Of a stretch of DNA of 21,471 nt, positions 16,099-21,268 are shown one piece after another. A program made the position numbers and the translations under genes. Below the pieces are notes generated by a model. That model saw only the letters and a program-made list of their open reading frames with translations, did not search any database and was not told where the DNA came from. This DNA is from a virus: IMG/VR virus record IMGVR_UViG_3300020427_000010, positions 1 through 21,471 of that record; one strand, given 5' to 3'. Position 1 is the stretch's first letter, and the number at the start of each line of letters is the position of its first letter.

Positions 16099-17006
16099 TA
16101 ATCTTGCTCAGCCAATTTTGCAAAGTAGGAATATTCACTATCTGTATCTCCTGCAGTTTCTGCTACAGGTGGTGTTACAGCCGCTTGTTCAGCTGTCATA
16201 GGTTTACCACCATCAAACGGAGCATTATCTTTTGGAGTTGAAGGAAATTGGTTTTCTGGAGTAGTTGTTGTTAACCCCAGAACACGATCCAACTTTTCCT
16301 TCAGGTCTGCATAAGACTTGAAGTTCTTTTCATTAGTAAACTCTTCCAATGAATGTTCTGTTTTCCAAACCTCTTCCATCTTAGATTCTTCACCATCAAG
16401 AGGAGAAGGATTTTCAAACTCACTCTTATCATAGTTTGAGAAGCCATCCATTTTACGAATCTTTATTTTGAAGTTTGCACCTTCCCATAAATCAAAAGGA
16501 TTTATTGGAGTCTCATCTTCAAATTGGGGATTCATCTTATCATTAAGTTTATCCCAGATTTTCTTACCATACTTGTATAAACGAACTTGACCTTCGTTCT
16601 GAGGATTGGCAGGATCTTTCATAATGTAAACATTAGAAATATAAGTGAGCCTACGTTTCTGTTTACGGGCGATCTCTTTATTCGCCTCAATTCCTGAATT
16701 CCAGAGTTGTGAATTATACTCACTTACTGGGTCTTTCTGACCAAGAGTGGTGAGAGAGTTTTCAATGTACCATCCACCTGGTCCCTGAAATCCATGATTC
16801 CATGAACGTGACCACGGAAGGTCTTCACCATCAGGTGCAGGCAGAAAACGAACTACTGCCATACCGTTACCTGACTTGTCCAATTCTGGACGCCAGAAAC
16901 GATCATCATCACCTTGACCTCTAGCTGGGGTATTTATTTTTGCGGTTTCTTTTAGGAGGGATTGGAGTTTATCTCCACGTTTTTTCTTCATATCTGCGAA
17001 CGACAT
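16098..17006 (-). CDS. 32: Single-stranded DNA-binding protein gp32, without the zinc-binding cysteines
   Basis: A 302-residue match to T4 gp32 (301 aa). It has a basic N-terminal arm (K-K-K-R-G-D-K), G-N-G-M-A-V-V-R-F-L-P, W-N-H-G-F-Q-G-P-G-G-W-Y-I-E, a second basic cluster (R-K-Q-K-R-R-L, 114-120), V-Y-I-M-K-D-P-A-N-P-Q-N-E-G, L-Y-K-Y-G-K-K-I-W-D-K and D-L-W-E-G-A-N-F. It ends in an acidic, Pro/Thr-rich tail. The protein coats single-stranded DNA at forks and recombination intermediates. The T4 zinc site (H64, C77, C87, C90) keeps only the histidine (H71); the protein has no cysteine at all. AAGGA before the ATG is a good ribosome binding site. It has its own promoter and a repeat-bearing leader. 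Confidence 0.95.
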   Translation of the reverse strand: MSFADMKKKRGDKLQSLLKETAKINTPARGQGDDDRFWRPELDKSGNGMAVVRFLPAPDGEDLPWSRSWNHGFQGPGGWYIENSLTTLGQKDPVSEYNSQLWNSGIEANKEIARKQKRRLTYISNVYIMKDPANPQNEGQVRLYKYGKKIWDKLNDKMNPQFEDETPINPFDLWEGANFKIKIRKMDGFSNYDKSEFENPSPLDGEESKMEEVWKTEHSLEEFTNEKNFKSYADLKEKLDRVLGLTTTTPENQFPSTPKDNAPFDGGKPMTAEQAAVTPPVAETAGDTDSEYSYFAKLAEQD

Positions 17007-17018
17007 ATTTTTCCTTTC

Positions 17019-17054
17019 GTATATTTCGTATTGCGTTGTATTAATTGTATTGCG
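17019..17054 (-). promoter_or_regulatory. Phased repeats in the gene 32 leader (possible autoregulatory site)
   Basis: In the mRNA leader of gene 32, the tetramer ATAC occurs four times at 9-10 nt intervals (17019-17022, 17028-17031, 17038-17041, 17047-17050). The octamer CGCAATAC occurs twice, 19 nt apart (17028-17035 and 17047-17054). The leader is A-rich with little obvious pairing. T4 gp32 represses its own translation by binding cooperatively to an unstructured, A/U-rich repeated leader next to a pseudoknot. These repeats are a natural candidate for the equivalent, but I do not see a convincing pseudoknot. Confidence 0.4.
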
Positions 17055-17084
17055 ACTTATTTCACTTAATCATCATATACTTAT

Positions 17085-17112
17085 ATTATAACATACTTTT
17101 CTTATTTGTCAA
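17085..17112 (-). promoter_or_regulatory. Consensus sigma-70 promoter for gene 32
   Basis: The minus strand reads TTGACA (17112-17107), a 16-nt spacer, then TATAAT (17090-17085). A TG one base before the -10 element makes it also an extended -10 promoter. Both hexamers match the sigma-70 consensus exactly. Transcription would start near 17078, leaving a leader of about 70 nt before the gene 32 ATG. It lies just after the gene 33 stop, so gene 32 can be expressed by the host polymerase independently of the upstream operon. Confidence 0.85.
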
Positions 17113-17117
17113 GTACC

Positions 17118-17342
17118 TTATATTGGAAGTTTTGAAGTCTTCGGGATAAGATGAAGATTTTCAGCTTCTTCTTGTACGTTTTGTTTGAGCTTTCCGCCGA
17201 CCATTTTACCGGCGGTTTCAGGTTCTAATTTATTTTCTTCACAGTAAAACATAATTGCATCGATATAAGTCATCTTGGTTTTTTGAACCAACTGCTCAAT
17301 GTTTTCCATGAACAACATAGAGTTATTCATTTTAACCGCCAT
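17118..17342 (-). CDS. 33: Late promoter transcription coactivator gp33
   Basis: A 74-residue protein whose centre reads V-Q-K-T-K-M-T-Y-I-D-A-I-M-F-Y-C-E-E-N-K-L-E-P-E and ends in a long helix and an L-P-I tail. This matches my memory of the short gp33 proteins of marine T4-like phages (a Y-I/V-D-A-I-M-x-Y-C-E-x-N motif); T4 gp33 is longer (112 aa). gp33 bridges the sliding clamp and RNA polymerase at late promoters. It lies just upstream of gene 32 as in T4 (59-33-32), and an exact late promoter exists elsewhere in the window. A GAGG about 9 nt before the ATG supports the start; internal Mets at 5, 9 and 12 are alternatives. The start overlaps the upstream membrane gene by 11 nt. Confidence 0.75.
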   Translation of the reverse strand: MAVKMNNSMLFMENIEQLVQKTKMTYIDAIMFYCEENKLEPETAGKMVGGKLKQNVQEEAENLHLIPKTSKLPI

Positions 17343-17619
17343 TAGTTAATGCCTCTGATTCCTTATGTTCTGGATCATCTTTCTCTTTGAACCAGTAGTC
17401 CGTTGACTTCGCTAGGACCGCCACGTAGGCCCCTACCAGAATATTAATCAGTTGCATGTGATTTTCTGTAGTACCTTCTGTAAAGAATAACAAATATATC
17501 AAGATTAAAAAAGTTAGAACAATACCCCATGATAGAGTAATTCTTGCCCAATAATTTTTTACTTTTCTTCTTTCGATTGCTGACATTTCTTCGTTGCCTT
17601 GTTTTGTAGTTATTGCCAT
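17332..17619 (-). CDS. Two-TM membrane protein, holin-like (95 aa)
   Basis: 95 residues with a basic N-terminus (E-R-R-K-V-K-N-Y-W-A-R), a first TM segment at about 27-46, a short acidic turn (T-E-G-T-T-E-N), a second segment at about 56-71 (L-I-N-I-L-V-G-A-Y-V-A-V-L-A), and a charged C-terminal tail. Two TM helices joined by a short turn, 95 residues and a charged tail are the plan of class II phage holins, which permeabilise the inner membrane so endolysin can act. No sequence motif proves this, and an unrelated small membrane protein is possible. GAGGA lies 7-8 nt before the ATG; M12 is an alternative start. The 3' end overlaps gene 33. Confidence 0.55.
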   Translation of the reverse strand: MAITTKQGNEEMSAIERRKVKNYWARITLSWGIVLTFLILIYLLFFTEGTTENHMQLINILVGAYVAVLAKSTDYWFKEKDDPEHKESEALTNGG

Positions 17620-17628
17620 TATATTTCC

Positions 17629-18141
17629 TCAATTATATTCTTCATATTTAATATTTTGTTGTTCTTCAAGTAGTTTTCTATTTTTCATGTGTTCTGCTTC
17701 AATTTCCTCTTTACTTCCTCCGTGATATCCTACTGCATAACCATTTTCACACATCCATTTGTTTACATTGGTCCAACCTGAAAACTCTTGTCCATCTGCG
17801 GTGCAGTTGATCCAGAGTTCTCCAAGAATTCTTCCGAATTTACCTCTACTGTCTTTCTCTGGACACCTGACTTGAATTTCAATGTCATCCCTGTCTGACA
17901 TGATTGCCCAATGTAACCATGATTTGAGGGCAGCTGATGAGAGTTTCCCATAAAACTTTTCTTCCAAATCTCTAGTTCTGGATTCTGGTGTATCGATTCC
18001 AAGCAAGCGTATCCTTCCACAGTACCTAACATCGAACCCAAGATCAATAATTGCATCAATAGTATCTCCATCTACAACTTTCTCTATTGCTGTTATGTGG
18101 TAAATAAATTCACAAGGGTTTTCATTTTTATATTCAGCCAT
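17629..18141 (-). CDS. Staphylococcal-nuclease-like (thermonuclease family) endonuclease
   Basis: 170 residues with the SNase fold motifs: V-V-D-G-D-T (D24, D26), R-I-R-L-L-G-I-D-T-P-E-S (R45, D50, E53) and G-K-F-G-R-I-L-G-E-L (R104), then W-M-C-E-N-G-Y-A-V. The residues equivalent to S. aureus D21, R35, D40, E43 and R87 are all present, so a calcium-dependent phosphodiesterase activity is likely. There is no signal peptide, so it should act in the cytoplasm, perhaps on host DNA or RNA. It overlaps the upstream gene by 8 nt; GGAG lies 10 nt before the ATG. Such genes occur in marine T4-like phages. Confidence 0.87.
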   Translation of the reverse strand: MAEYKNENPCEFIYHITAIEKVVDGDTIDAIIDLGFDVRYCGRIRLLGIDTPESRTRDLEEKFYGKLSSAALKSWLHWAIMSDRDDIEIQVRCPEKDSRGKFGRILGELWINCTADGQEFSGWTNVNKWMCENGYAVGYHGGSKEEIEAEHMKNRKLLEEQQNIKYEEYN

Positions 18142-18409
18142 TATATGTATTCTCCCATTCTAATTTCCATGTATCTTCCACAGGGGTTACTTTTAATCGA
18201 CCCAAATCTCTTGTTTCAGGATAAAGATATGTAAAACCTTGTCCACCATAATTAGGGTTTACTTCATGGGGTTCACCCCTTTCTATTCTTCCGGCCAAGT
18301 CTGTTAAATCTCTTGTCTCTATATATTTTTCATAATCTATTCTTTCTCCTGGTATTAATTCATATCTTGGTACTTCTGTTCTGTATCCACCTTTATACTC
18401 CATTGACAT
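18134..18409 (-). CDS. Unknown protein directly after the tmRNA (91 aa)
   Basis: 91 residues starting MSMEYKGGYRTEVPRYELIP, mostly polar and acidic with many Tyr, Arg, Glu and Gly; no domain recognised and no membrane segment. I chose the ATG at 18409 because AGGAG lies 7 nt before it. A longer frame from a GTG at 18466 would run through the structured 3' end of the tmRNA coding piece and has no ribosome binding site. Its 3' end overlaps the nuclease gene by 8 nt, so the two are probably co-translated. Confidence 0.65.
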   Translation of the reverse strand: MSMEYKGGYRTEVPRYELIPGERIDYEKYIETRDLTDLAGRIERGEPHEVNPNYGGQGFTYLYPETRDLGRLKVTPVEDTWKLEWENTYNG

Positions 18410-18425
18410 AAATTGACTCCTATTG

Positions 18426-18618
18426 AAAGTTAGCTGACCGTGCTTCTGTTCCCAAGTGACGGCCACAACTCGGCTATAGCCTATGCAGCGATTGCATAAG
18501 CATATGCGGGTGTATAATCGTTGTTATTTGCGATTACTTTAATGGACCGTTACGGTGGACGCCCTACCGGATACCTCTCTACATGACTTGACAATCAATC
18601 GAATTCTACTACAGCCCC
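18426..18618 (-). ncRNA. tmRNA coding piece
   Basis: Starts at GGGGCTG (18618) and contains ATTCGA (18604-18599). TGTCAA (18593-18588) can pair with TTGACA (18783-18778) of the acceptor piece as a short P2 helix. A candidate H-type pseudoknot pairs CGGT (18569-18566) with ACCG (18556-18553) and GGGC (18564-18561) with GTCC (18547-18544). It ends 12 nt before the resume codon, close to the spacing in E. coli tmRNA. TAATC precedes the resume GCA, like the TAGTC of E. coli. After the tag stop, GAGTT/AACTT and GGCCGT/ACGGTC (18471-18427) form a stem that probably marks the 3' end. Confidence 0.82.
18481..18531 (-). other. tmRNA proteolysis tag frame
   Basis: From the resume codon GCA (18531-18529) the frame reads ANNNDYTPAYAYAIAA and then TAG (18483-18481). 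With the alanine carried by the charged tmRNA, the added tag would be 17 residues. Known tags end in a small hydrophobic group such as A-L-A-A; the Y-A-I-A-A end here resembles it and could be read by ClpXP. Confidence 0.85.
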
Positions 18619-18627
18619 ATCAATGAA

Positions 18628-18717
18628 CTACAGATAAAAAATAACAATAATATATGCAGCTGCTACTATAATTCCTAATACTAACATTGCGAGTACAAAC
18701 ATTTTATTGTTACTCAT
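18628..18717 (-). CDS. 29-residue membrane peptide inside the tmRNA spacer
   Basis: A 29-codon ORF starting M-S-N-N-K-M-F-V-L-A-M and running as one hydrophobic stretch rich in Val, Ile, Ala and Leu to its TAG. AAAGGA lies 6 nt before the ATG, overlapping the last A of the tmRNA CCA. The ORF fills 90 of the 110 nt between the acceptor piece (ends 18729) and the coding piece (starts 18618). A polar N-terminus followed by one TM helix is the plan of many small phage membrane peptides. Being short it could be chance, but the ribosome binding site and snug fit argue for a real gene. Confidence 0.5.
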   Translation of the reverse strand: MSNNKMFVLAMLVLGIIVAAAYIIVIFYL

Positions 18718-18728
18718 CTATAATCCTT

Positions 18729-18790
18729 TGGTGGAGCTGATGGGAATCGCACCCATGTCTTAACTGCTATCCATATATGTCAACAGTATC
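18729..18790 (-). ncRNA. tmRNA acceptor piece
   Basis: Contains a 5-bp T stem ATGGG (18756-18752) and CCCAT (18744-18740) around the 7-nt loop TGCGATT, then the acceptor strand CAGCTCC and ACCA. The second T-loop base is G rather than the usual T. The T arm and CCA were what first looked like a tRNA, but no D or anticodon arm exists upstream; the partner acceptor strand is 110 nt downstream. The 5' end is uncertain, placed just before the possible P2 strand TTGACA (18783-18778). Confidence 0.8.
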
Positions 18791-18802
18791 AATAATATTT
18801 AT

Positions 18803-18819
18803 GTCACAAAAGATGTGAC
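18803..18819 (-). other. Perfect hairpin at the end of the exonuclease gene, just upstream of the tmRNA
   Basis: GTCACA-TCTTT-TGTGAC on the minus strand forms a 6-bp stem with a 5-nt loop that spans the exonuclease stop codon. No U-run follows, so it is not a standard terminator. The next bases read CATAAATA (18803-18796), one mismatch from the late promoter octamer. It may mark a processing site or insulate the tmRNA transcript. Confidence 0.45.
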
Positions 18820-19478
18820 TCATAATATAATTTTTTAGCTTCCCAAATTTTATCAACCCAATCATCTCTTTTCTCTACAAACAATTGGGGGTGTTCTTCA
18901 TCAACAGCAATAATTATTACTACTTGTGAAACTGGTATCTTTGTAAGTTCTTCGTATGCAACCCCATAGAATGCACCTTGAGCAAAATAACTCTCACACC
19001 ATTCCTTCTTCTTAATTCTGTTACTAGTCTTGTAATCAATTACAGATAATACACCATCGAACTCGGCAATTAAATCCGTTCTACCTGCGACACCAAAATG
19101 ATCTGAGTACAATGCTAACTCAACTCCGTGAACGTTATCGATTCTTTCAAGGAACGGTTCAATGTTCTTGAATAGTTCAACAATGTTCGGCGTTTGTCCG
19201 TCAAGATATCCGTCTTCGTTTTTGATATAGGATTCACAGACAGAATGTAGGCTTGTTCCTCTGCGGGAAGCCTTACCGGAGATTTTGTTCGCTTCGGTTT
19301 CTCCAACACGCTTTCTCCACTCCTGTATAGAAGCTTTGGAGAATTCGCTAAGTATAGTTGTGATTGACGGGTATAGTCCACCTTCAGGGGTAACATAATG
19401 TCTCTTTCCATTGTGATTTTCAGTTCTCATTCCAAAAGACAATTCAGGTCTATTGGCGAGATGTATAAATTTTTTCAT
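18804..19478 (-). CDS. PD-(D/E)XK family exonuclease (RecB/MGME1-like)
   Basis: 224 residues with the motifs of single-domain RecB-family nucleases: R-G-T-S-L-H (R73-H78), E120, G-R-T-D-L (R133, D135), V-I-D-Y-K-T-S (D148, K150) and Q-G-A-F-Y (Q167, Y171). This order (H, D, D-x-K, Q-x-x-x-Y) is that of MGME1- and Cas4-type exonucleases, so a metal-dependent DNA exonuclease is expected, probably in phage recombination or host DNA breakdown. Cas4-type iron-sulphur cysteines are absent. The start overlaps the FmdB-like gene by 4 nt. The 3' end meets the hairpin before the tmRNA. Confidence 0.85.
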   Translation of the reverse strand: MKKFIHLANRPELSFGMRTENHNGKRHYVTPEGGLYPSITTILSEFSKASIQEWRKRVGETEANKISGKASRRGTSLHSVCESYIKNEDGYLDGQTPNIVELFKNIEPFLERIDNVHGVELALYSDHFGVAGRTDLIAEFDGVLSVIDYKTSNRIKKKEWCESYFAQGAFYGVAYEELTKIPVSQVVIIIAVDEEHPQLFVEKRDDWVDKIWEAKKLYYESHLL

Positions 19479-19756
19479 AAATTATTATTAGGAAATCTTT
19501 TTGAATTCTTCAAATCTTTAATCTTATCTGAATACCATCCTGGCACTTTCTTGGTAGAATGTCTGGTACGAATATTGTCATAAGCAAAGCCTGAAGCGGC
19601 AACAATTATTTGTTTGACTTCACCACCACAAATATCGGCCGCCCTATGAACCTGTTGCTCACAAGGATATTCGGTTGGTATTTCCCTATCGGCAATTTTT
19701 AAACTTTCTTCAAAAGTGTGGCCACATTTTTCACACCTATAATCATACGTTGGCAT
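19475..19756 (-). CDS. FmdB-family zinc ribbon protein (93 aa)
   Basis: Begins MPTYDYRCEKCGHTFEESL, the standard FmdB-type N-terminus, with C8-x2-C11 as the first knuckle and C32 and C43 as a looser second pair. A short S-G-F-A-Y segment follows, then a basic tail ending in K-R-F-P-N-N-N-L. FmdB-type proteins are small putative regulators; their molecular role is not well defined, and in phages they often lie among nucleotide and DNA genes. It overlaps the upstream gene by 14 nt and the exonuclease gene by 4 nt, so it belongs to the same transcription unit. Confidence 0.8.
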   Translation of the reverse strand: MPTYDYRCEKCGHTFEESLKIADREIPTEYPCEQQVHRAADICGGEVKQIIVAASGFAYDNIRTRHSTKKVPGWYSDKIKDLKNSKRFPNNNL

Positions 19757-20294
19757 CTTCTAAAATCCAGCTTGGGGGTGTTCGTGTTGCTCCTTCTGGT
19801 GTACTCCATTCAGCATCATTTTCCTTACAATAATCTATATAATAGTCTCTATATCCCGCGATGGTATTTTGAATTTCATCTTCAAGTTCATATTCTTTTG
19901 GCCATTCCCTATCAATTTGTGGGGGAGGAGTTAAATCACCTTCAGCAATATTTTCTGGAATATGACTCAACTTATTATATAATCTATTCCAATCTTCGTG
20001 CATTCCATCAAACCGATACCAATATTCTTTGTTCATCCAAAACCAAAGATCATGTAACCATTTATAATTTGTTTTGGTATCTTTGGCCCAGGCTACAGCG
20101 AGTTCCATCTGAACAAATGGGAAGCCTGGGTCTAATTCATCAAGGTCTTTAATTATTGAACCTTCAGGATTTAAAAGATGATGAGTATTACACAATATTT
20201 GTGTATATGGTGGTATCATCTCAATTAAATGTTTATCACAATGTGCGTAAGCACACATTTTCGGATCTGAATCCAAAAAATATATATTCATCAT
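19743..20294 (-). CDS. Conserved phage protein with HCDKH motif, function unknown
   Basis: 183 residues. The N-terminus I-Y-F-L-D-S-D-P-K-M-C-A-Y-A-H-C-D-K-H-L-I-E-M-I with a following Y-T-Q-I-L is a pattern I recall from many T4-like phage proteins of unknown function (D-x-D-P-x-x-x-A-x-x-H-C-D-K-H-x-x-x-M-I). The His/Cys/Asp cluster (H18, C19, D20, H22) looks like a metal or active site. The middle is Trp/Tyr-rich (W-L-H-D-L-W-F-W-M). The C-terminus T-P-x-G-A-T-R-T-P-P-S-W is also typical. No enzyme can be named. The start overlaps the endolysin gene stop by 4 nt (ATGA). Either of two adjacent Met codons could be the start. Confidence 0.75.
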   Translation of the reverse strand: MMNIYFLDSDPKMCAYAHCDKHLIEMIPPYTQILCNTHHLLNPEGSIIKDLDELDPGFPFVQMELAVAWAKDTKTNYKWLHDLWFWMNKEYWYRFDGMHEDWNRLYNKLSHIPENIAEGDLTPPPQIDREWPKEYELEDEIQNTIAGYRDYYIDYCKENDAEWSTPEGATRTPPSWILEDANV

Positions 20295-20911
20295 AATGTT
20301 TTATAATGTGTCCTATAAAAAATATGTGTATCTATCTTTGTAGTTACTTTTTTCTTCTTCGCCCATCTTGGAGCTGGAATATAACTAGCATGATAGTGAA
20401 GAGCACCGTCTGTGATATCAGGTAATTCTTCTTGTCTTAAGAGAACATATTTTGCCAGTTCTTGAGAATCTTCCCATAATCTAGAGCCTTCTCTTGGATC
20501 ATCACCCTTGCCGTCACAATACCAACTAAATTGACATCTATCTCTTACTGGCAGTTTTTTACCAGATGAATGAGTATAATGAAGTCCATCATAAACTACT
20601 TCACAAACAGTATTTGGAAATCTTTGTGAATCAACTCTATTCAATGTTACATGTGCAACGGCTAATTTTCCTGCAGTACTCTCTACTGCAGCTTCAAAAA
20701 ATATATTCTTTGCCATGCACAAAACTTCTTTATCATTTACTACTAAACTTTTACTAATAACGTTATCAGCTATATCAACTAATCCACTTGTTGTTGTATT
20801 TTGTGGATGCATATAAAAAAAGTCACCCGTTACTATGGATGATTGTCCACCAATGCTTCCTGTCATAGCTGAAGCAGTGAATATAATTAGAAATAAAAGA
20901 TATTTCTTCAT
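20291..20911 (-). CDS. SleB-type cell wall hydrolase (endolysin) with N-terminal signal or SAR segment
   Basis: 206 residues. K2-K3 precede a hydrophobic, Ala/Gly/Ser-containing segment (4-22) with no sharp cleavage site, which could be a Sec signal or a signal-arrest-release anchor. The catalytic domain (62-206) has the SleB/Hydrolase_2 pattern: A-K-N-I-F-F-E-A (E73 as catalytic acid), A-x-V-T-L-N-R-V, C-Q-F-S-W-Y-C-D-G, and A-L-H-Y-H-A. These enzymes cut peptidoglycan glycan strands. Export without a holin pore would fit the SAR model, with the two-TM protein at 17332-17619 as pinholin or holin. A purine-rich AGAGGGA precedes the ATG. Confidence 0.85.
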   Translation of the reverse strand: MKKYLLFLIIFTASAMTGSIGGQSSIVTGDFFYMHPQNTTTSGLVDIADNVISKSLVVNDKEVLCMAKNIFFEAAVESTAGKLAVAHVTLNRVDSQRFPNTVCEVVYDGLHYTHSSGKKLPVRDRCQFSWYCDGKGDDPREGSRLWEDSQELAKYVLLRQEELPDITDGALHYHASYIPAPRWAKKKKVTTKIDTHIFYRTHYKTL

Positions 20912-20941
20912 TTCCCTCTTTTGATTAGGTTAACTCGTACC

Positions 20942-21265
20942 TTAAAACTTTTGCCTATTTCTTTTAGGGCTTTTTATAACAGTATCTACTGAACCTAATT
21001 GCGATGACTTAACGAAATCTTCAATATCAAAATCTGATTCTAAAATATCAGGTCCTAAAGGCCCTCGAAATTTTTTTACAGATTCATCCCAATTTAAAGT
21101 CATCACCGCATTTAATGGTTCAACAAATCTTGCTGTAACGGAACGAGGTATAGCTGAAGCAGTGTCATAATTAATCCGCCGGAGCTCGGCTTCTTTAATC
21201 GTTTCTACTCCTTCAGATATACGCTTAAAATTAACTATCCTATTTTCAAATTTGTATAAATCCAT
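20942..21265 (-). CDS. Unknown protein (107 aa)
   Basis: 107 residues starting MDLYKFENRIVNFKRISEGV, mixed charged and hydrophobic, with a proline/glycine turn (R-G-P-L-G-P-D) near residue 70 and a basic end (S-P-K-R-N-R-Q-K-F). No domain recognised and no membrane segment. It starts 3 nt after the upstream partial gene and lies 30 nt before the endolysin start, so it is part of the same leftward unit. No clear Shine-Dalgarno is seen, which suggests coupling to the upstream gene. Confidence 0.6.
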   Translation of the reverse strand: MDLYKFENRIVNFKRISEGVETIKEAELRRINYDTASAIPRSVTARFVEPLNAVMTLNWDESVKKFRGPLGPDILESDFDIEDFVKSSQLGSVDTVIKSPKRNRQKF

Positions 21266-21268
21266 ATA

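Larger units (their letters stand above)
18426..18790 (-). ncRNA. ssrA: Circularly permuted (two-piece) tmRNA gene, ssrA
   Basis: On the minus strand the gene begins with the acceptor piece (T arm and CCA), then a spacer, then the coding piece. Acceptor strands GGGGCTG (18618-18612) and CAGCTCC (18739-18733) pair over 7 bp including G3-U70, the alanyl-tRNA synthetase identity pair kept in tmRNAs. The discriminator A and CCA are encoded (18732-18729). The coding piece has the conserved ATTCGA of the D-like loop, a possible pseudoknot, and a 17-codon resume frame ending in TAG. tmRNA with SmpB rescues stalled ribosomes and tags the unfinished protein. Permuted genes, processed to two RNAs, are known from alphaproteobacteria, some betaproteobacteria and marine picocyanobacteria. 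The outer ends are approximate. Confidence 0.9.

Noticed and set aside
18410-18466. A GTG start giving a 110-residue version of the 91-residue protein
   Set aside because: This stretch forms the 3' stem of the tmRNA coding piece, and AGGAG is placed for the ATG at 18409.
18729-18756. A phage attachment site made of a tRNA or tmRNA 3' end
   Set aside because: No integrase is seen, the genes are those of a lytic T4-like phage, and the rest of a functional tmRNA is present next to it.
18729-18805. An ordinary tRNA gene ending at the encoded CCA
   Set aside because: The T arm is good, but no D arm, anticodon arm or 5' acceptor strand exists upstream. The matching GGGGCTG strand lies downstream, as in a permuted tmRNA.
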